DNA of 64,000 nt from Elysia crispata (Eukaryota; Mollusca; Gastropoda; Plakobranchidae), in NCBI GenBank assembly GCA_033675545.1, contig JAWDGP010001105.1, positions 2,181,001 through 2,245,000 of the forward strand, read 5' to 3'. A model generated the notes under the pieces. That model saw nothing but the letters and a program-made list of their open reading frames with translations, made no database searches and was not told the DNA's origin. A program made the translations under genes and the position numbers. The first letter of the stretch is position 1. Every line of letters starts with the position of its first letter. This document shows, in pieces, positions 31,140 to 64,000 of the stretch.

Positions 31140-31930
31140 AAGCCAATCACATCGTTCCTATTCTGGTAGGTTCCCCCATCAGAGTAGATAATGCAACGAT
31201 CTGTATCCACATTTTCCTCCAAGCATTTGAAGAGACAGGAGGCAAAATCAATCCACCTGCAATCTTGTTCCACTCACAGCATAGAAAATCCTTGGTGATC
31301 AGGTCATAAAATGTGAAGTTATGGACTTTAAATTTTATCTTGCAATGCACAGCTGAAGCTTTAAAGCTTATTGCATGCAACACTCTTCGTAGGTCCACAA
31401 AAAGAAGGCAGTAAATGAAGAGTTCTGTGCTAGGGCTTCCTATTTATCTTTAGCTTTTTTAACTTGAGTCTTTGTCTTCAGGGCTCTGTTTGCAGCATAC
31501 TCTTCTTTTGTCACAATACAAGCTTCAAATGAGCAACACATTCATCTTTCCTTGTCTGGAACAGACTAATGTTTGTTTCTTAAAATGCTTTCATGAACAT
31601 GGGCGGGGTCAAAGCTGATTTATTACATGCTGCCTTATACTCTTCATAAAGATCAGCATAACTTCTAAACACTGGCTTCAGATATTGTTTTGAAGTTGAT
31701 ACCCTGCTGTAATGGAAAAGCATTTTATTAAGACTTTGCTGGAATTCATTGATGAAAATTGCTACATCTGATTTCTTTAGGCAGGGTTTTTTCTTGGGTA
31801 AGTCTTGCTATTTCAGATTTGTCATTTATGTGGTTCAGTTTGTCTAAAAGCCATCGCTGTCACAGTCCAGTTGTCTCAAACGTCCATTAGATGGTAACAC
31901 AATGATGAATTTATAGAGGTATCAGATATG
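31140..31930 (-). pseudogene. multi-stop pseudogene of an expanded invertebrate repeat/transposon-linked family
   Basis: Read on the minus strand, about 250 codons follow a family I recognise from many invertebrate genomes as large uncharacterised protein sets: FHYSRVSTSKQYLKPVF, RSYADLYEEYKAACNK, ETNISLFQTRKDEC, AANRALKTKTQVKKAKDK, VDLRRVLHAIS, KFKVHNFTFYDLI and a C-E-W-N-K-x-x-G-G-L block. In such proteins these segments precede an RNase-H-like region. At least three stops and one or more frame changes break it. The function of the family is unknown to me. Confidence 0.55.
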
Positions 31931-33114
31931 TTCCTTTTTTTTAATTCATCTTCAACAAGATTTAACTCTTTAAGTCCATTCATCTGCCACACTGAACTAT
32001 GAATTTTTGCTTGCGTTTCCTCACAGAATTTCTTGAATTGAAGGTAGGAGGCTTTACAGTTGCTTTATGGCCCCGACTATTTGGATGATTGTTCAAATTC
32101 AGTGTACTTCTTTGTATCTCATTATCCTTTCGCTTTGACTGAAAGAGTTTGCCGTGCAACAGAAAATGTTGAAATGGAAAAATGAAAATAGACCATTGTT
32201 TTATTAGTTGGACATATCTGTAATTCTTTTCTACTAAAGATAGTGGGATATCAAGTGTGTGCAGATGAATCACACCTCAAAGCTTAGATCCAGCAATAAT
32301 TTGTAGTTTATCATTTTTTTTTACAAAAAAAAAGTCCCACTGGCAAGAGAATTGTTAAAACTTTATGGTGTTATAACTTGGTGACAGCTCTGTAATGTTT
32401 GGACTTATGGAGTTTGCCAACTTAAATGTTTTAAATCATCTACAATTTTTTTATAAATTAGCATAGTTAAATACCACAAATTAATGTTCAACAATGATAA
32501 GAAAAAAAAATTACCTTTTGAACGGATTTTTAAATGTTTATGTTAATGCCATTTTAGATATATGTTTGGGCAAAGAAAGCCTCTTGTGATATCTGCAGGC
32601 ACTATTCTTATGGGATGGAATCCCTATTGTCTAATGATAAGGCCTTATTTTGTCAACTTCTGCATTGCCTGGCTCAGTGACATAAATGAAAAGCCTGGAA
32701 TCACAAACTATGTTATATACTGTTTCCAAATGCCAGTCTGGCAAATCTAGTAAGAGAGGAACTTTTCACTATTGAAAGTGAAGAGGGTGATCATTCATGA
32801 TGGGATGGGAATTAAAGTGTCATGTTCAATTTTCAACCGTCTTGTCAGTTACTTTTTACAAGTTCTGTCTTGATCATATTTTCTGCCAAGTTGTTATATA
32901 TATTCATATCTAAAAATATAACAAGCTACATCGTAAATTATGTGTCATAGTACATGTAACAATAATTCTTGATTACTTGATAATATCTTTTTATAAAGTT
33001 TTCTTCAAACTTATGGCTCGAGAGCAATATTTTGTATTTTGTGTATGCATGTTTTAAATTACTTTACAAACCAGAATCATTTTAATTATGAAAAATTTTT
33101 TTCATCCCTTTCAG
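31931..33114. other. noncoding stretch upstream of the receptor gene
   Basis: AT-rich, no exon recognised. The receptor promoter should lie here or further left, but no TATA box or initiator stands out against the AT-rich background. Confidence 0.35.
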
Positions 33115-33234
33115 AGATTTTCAAGTAGCTGCATCGGAGATGACGATTCACTTAGATTCAAACTGAGAAAGTTTATAGAATAGGATCTACATCACTTGAC
33201 TTTATCTGAATGTTTTAGAACAACAATTTAAGCA
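33115..33234 (+). other. possible 5' UTR part of the receptor's first coding exon
   Basis: A pyrimidine-rich stretch ending in CAG lies just before 33,115, so the first coding exon may begin here with about 120 nt of 5' UTR after an upstream noncoding exon. The stretch contains no in-frame ATG before 33,235. Inferred from the acceptor-like sequence only; a transcription start nearby is an equally good explanation. Confidence 0.3.
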
Positions 33235-61301
<28,067 letters not shown>

Positions 61302-61819
61302 GTGAGCAGTATTAAGGGATTTTCGAAAATGATCAGTAAGCCTTTCAGAAATGCAATGTAAATTATTAAATAAATAACAGATGGATTTATGGTTATGGGA
61401 AATGCTTCTCAATTCGGTAAATTTTTACTTGTACAAAGTATGTAAAACCTTAATTTTGTTTATATCTTAATGTGTTTGATGATATCATATCTGTAAAGAT
61501 CTTTTGACAACAATTAATTTGATACCAAGTTTAGCTTTATACGTCAATTTTCACAGAAGTTACGTAACTTTAAAGTTTTGAAACATGGCACTTTTTTTGG
61601 TTATCAATGAAATCTGTTGACAAGTCAATTCCAAGCACCCTAAAAATAAAAAGATTTGATTCTACATTTGTGAAAACTGCTCGGAGACTAGAGATGTTAG
61701 CTCAGATTAAGCCTATTTTTTTTTCAAGGTGAGAACTTACTACTTTTTGCGCTACGAGACAATAAATATGGCATCTCACGGTTTTTTTGTACACTTTTGC
61801 CGTAGACGTGAAACCGCAA

Positions 61820-62115
61820 CAATTTGGGTGATTTTGGGCAACTGTAACTTTTTTGTTTGTGGACCGATTTTAAAGATTTTGGTATCAAATTAATCAGAAA
61901 GAGGAGTTCTTTGTAAGTATTTGAACCTTTGTAGGTTTTAACTAACAGAAAATGGTTGTAATATGCTCCAAAATGCACTGAATTCTTATTTTTCAAATCT
62001 CATAAAAATTTAGGTGACTTTGGACACCTGCATCTTTTTTATTTATGGACCGATTTTTATGATTTTGGTATCAATTTAAACAGGGGAAAAATCTCTTTTA
62101 AATAATAATAAACTT
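61820..62115 (+). repeat. two diverged copies of a ~186 bp unit
   Basis: GGACCGATTTT-x-A-x-GATTTTGGTATCAA occurs at 61,861 and 62,047, each preceded by GGTGA-TTTGG-CA-CTG and a TTTTTT run. Lies in the intron after the TM exon. Confidence 0.7.
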
Positions 62116-63393
62116 TGAGATATTAAACCACAGTGAATGGACAAAAGAATCCTACAAAATCAATGAAAATTTTATGATGTAGCTCGAAAAAAAAAATTTT
62201 TTTCAACACATTTTGCATACTTATCCTTATTTTTGTGCAGAAGTACTTTAAAGACAAAACACAATTCACATAACATATAATATATGTTAACTTTAACAAA
62301 AGCAACAAAATTATTTTCATTGACAGAAAAAGTAGAGAGAAATATTTATTTTGTCATTACATTAAACTTAAAGGCATCAAAAACAAAATTTGAAATTATA
62401 AACATAATTTCTAAAATTTAATACATTTTCTGTCATAAAAATAAGCAAATGAAATCTTTTAAGTCAACAAAGGATCTTTAAAGAAGATTCAAAATTTAAT
62501 AAACCAGCAAAAGTTTTGAAAAACAAGTTGTACACCCACACTCACAAGAGTGCTATTTCTTGTCTTTCCGGTCGACTTGACCGTGAACGCATTATAAGTG
62601 AAAGTAGTCCCGATTACGTAACTATGAAGGCACAATTTTATGTATTTCGAGTAAATCAATACGCTTAAATAGGTTAAGAAAGAGGAAATAATCCAAAACA
62701 AAAAGTCATATATTTCAAAAACTATTTATTTGCGGCGAATAAAACCTTCAAATTCGTATTCAGCACATTGAAATCTAACAGAAAAACATCACTTTAAATG
62801 CCAATGCGAGTTGGGTGTAAGGCTAAAAAAATACCCTCAAGGTTCTTTAATCAAATCAGTCGAAGGTTGTTTTGTTCTTTTTTGACAAGGTTGGAACAAG
62901 CAGGAATAACAGAGTAAACAACAAAAACAAAAACAAAAAAAAATCATTCCAACATTTGGGCCTTGTGAAAGAGTAGATCAAATCTAAAACTAAGTTTGAG
63001 ATAAATAAGACTAACTTTCATTTGATGCTTGGTTTATTATCCGCAAAATGGACGTCGTAAAGTTCAACATTTTTTAAAAACTTTTTTTAGAACCTATTCT
63101 TCACACACACAAGAAGGATCTCATATAATACACAATAAAGAGCACCTAGATCTAGATCTAGATAGACTCTAGACTGCCTTGATCTAGAGGAGCCTAGAAC
63201 TATATCTAGAAATCTAAGACGGTCATCCTTTTCGTCGCTGATGTTTAGATCTATGATGGGAAAAATTATGCAGAAGTCAAATTGTAAGATAGCAAAAGAT
63301 AATTGGTGATAAAATAAGATGAATGAGAATGGCAATCCTCGAAATGCAACAGCTGAAAATGCCTCAACACAGTCTCTCTTTTTTCGCCCATAG

Positions 63394-63496
63394 TCTTGGC
63401 ATACCTGGCTGGAATCCCAAGATATTTTGGTACAAGGAGATTCCGGAGAACTCCAGGATGACGTTAGAGTCAATGCTATCAAACGGAAAAAGATAA
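63394..63496 (+). CDS. candidate receptor exon 15: box-1-like juxtamembrane segment
   Basis: A good acceptor (pyrimidine run then CATAG) precedes sequence that continues the phase-2 frame of the TM exon: one base completes Gly688, then NPKIFWYKEIPENSR within about 10 residues, weakly like the hydrophobic-x-W-x-x-I-P box 1 that binds JAK kinases. The frame reaches TAA at 63,494, giving 33 more residues. Either this is the end of a short-tailed isoform or the exon is spliced inside it; the only internal GT sites I see (for example AC|GTTAGA at 63,463) are weak. Position, phase and motif agree, but the call is an inference. Confidence 0.4.
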
Positions 63497-64000
63497 AAAT
63501 ATAAAGGGTGTATTCAACAAGTTTTGCATGGTGGGTGTAACAGATTTGGTGGTGGGGGTGATCTGTTAGGCTCAGTTTGTCTAGGGGTTTGAAAATATTT
63601 ACAGCCAATTACACGACTCGTTCGTAGAAAAGTCTGAAGTCCGCAAGTAAAATTTGCAAACTGTTTAATCCAACATAAGAGCTAGACTATACAATATCTA
63701 TAGGTTGACTCAATAATCACTCACTGTATGTAGACCTAAAACAATCACTCACTGTAGACTCGATGATGTTGACTCACTGTAGACTCATTGTTGACTCCTA
63801 AATATAATTTGGATTCTTATTTATACAAAATCTCGTCGAATCATCCAGAAAAGGAATTACATAAATCATAAGAGAACATTCTCGGTACACGTCATTAGCA
63901 ATTAGCAACCAATCAAAACAAAGGTAAACAAGGGGTGACGAGATCATTACTATGCTAGAACTAAGTCGGAGATTCGAGAAGAATCTTGACCATACAAGTG
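63497..64000. other. noncoding end of window
   Basis: No exon recognised. Contains a small cluster of ACTCACTGTAGACT-type short repeats at about 63,715-63,790. Confidence 0.4.

Noticed and set aside
61730-61996. Acceptor-like CAAG after a T run, considered as a receptor exon after the TM exon
   Set aside because: The downstream frame gives no juxtamembrane-like sequence and the region belongs to a 186-bp repeat; the site at 63,394 fits better.
63087-63608. Open frame of 173 codons on the minus strand
   Set aside because: No recognisable domain, low-complexity composition. It runs antisense to the candidate box-1 exon, which fits the receptor's splice phase better.

Overview
The window is eukaryotic nuclear DNA: AT-rich, full of long microsatellites, with spliceosomal introns and several families of decayed transposable elements. 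The element types (RLE-type, RTE-like and CR1/L2-like non-LTR retrotransposons, a mariner, YqaJ-domain remnants), the frequent TACATGTA motifs and the very long (CT)n, (AT)n and (AAT)n tracts suggest a lophotrochozoan, most likely a mollusc and perhaps a gastropod. That assignment is an inference from style, not a match to a known genome.

The one substantial host gene lies on the + strand from 33,235 to at least 61,301. I assembled it from 14 exons whose splice phases all agree. It encodes a signal peptide, one Ig-like domain, a class I cytokine-receptor homology module (CX10CXW motif, degenerate WSXWS), three more fibronectin-III-like domains and a transmembrane helix, 687 complete codons in all. 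This is the layout of gp130/LIFR-type receptors and of insect Domeless, the receptor arm of JAK/STAT signalling. Every domain boundary is a phase-1 intron and each domain is encoded by two exons. A candidate next exon at 63,394 carries a weak box-1-like juxtamembrane sequence but runs into a stop. The rest of the cytoplasmic tail, if there is one, lies beyond the window.

Layout: 1-1,225, a possible last exon and polyadenylation signal of a gene entering from the left. 1,226-33,100, gene-poor DNA made of dispersed repeats (a 1.35 kb TIR element nested in another repeat, a CR1/L2-like fragment at 15.5-16.4 kb, a fairly fresh RLE retrotransposon tail at 17.6-18.5 kb, a YqaJ remnant at 26.2-26.6 kb, a multi-stop repeat-family pseudogene at 31.1-31.9 kb), a coding-like 36-bp minisatellite at 10.8-11.3 kb, and many microsatellites. 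33,115-63,500, the receptor gene. Its introns hold a palindromic mariner derivative (intron 1), a 196-bp tandem array, an RTE-like tail and a large repeat copy (intron 7), and a second large repeat copy (intron 9). 63,500-64,000, nothing recognised.

No tRNA, rRNA, CRISPR array or prokaryote-like operon was seen. Exon boundaries were called by eye from reading-frame continuity, GT/AG sites and domain motifs. They have not been checked against transcripts.
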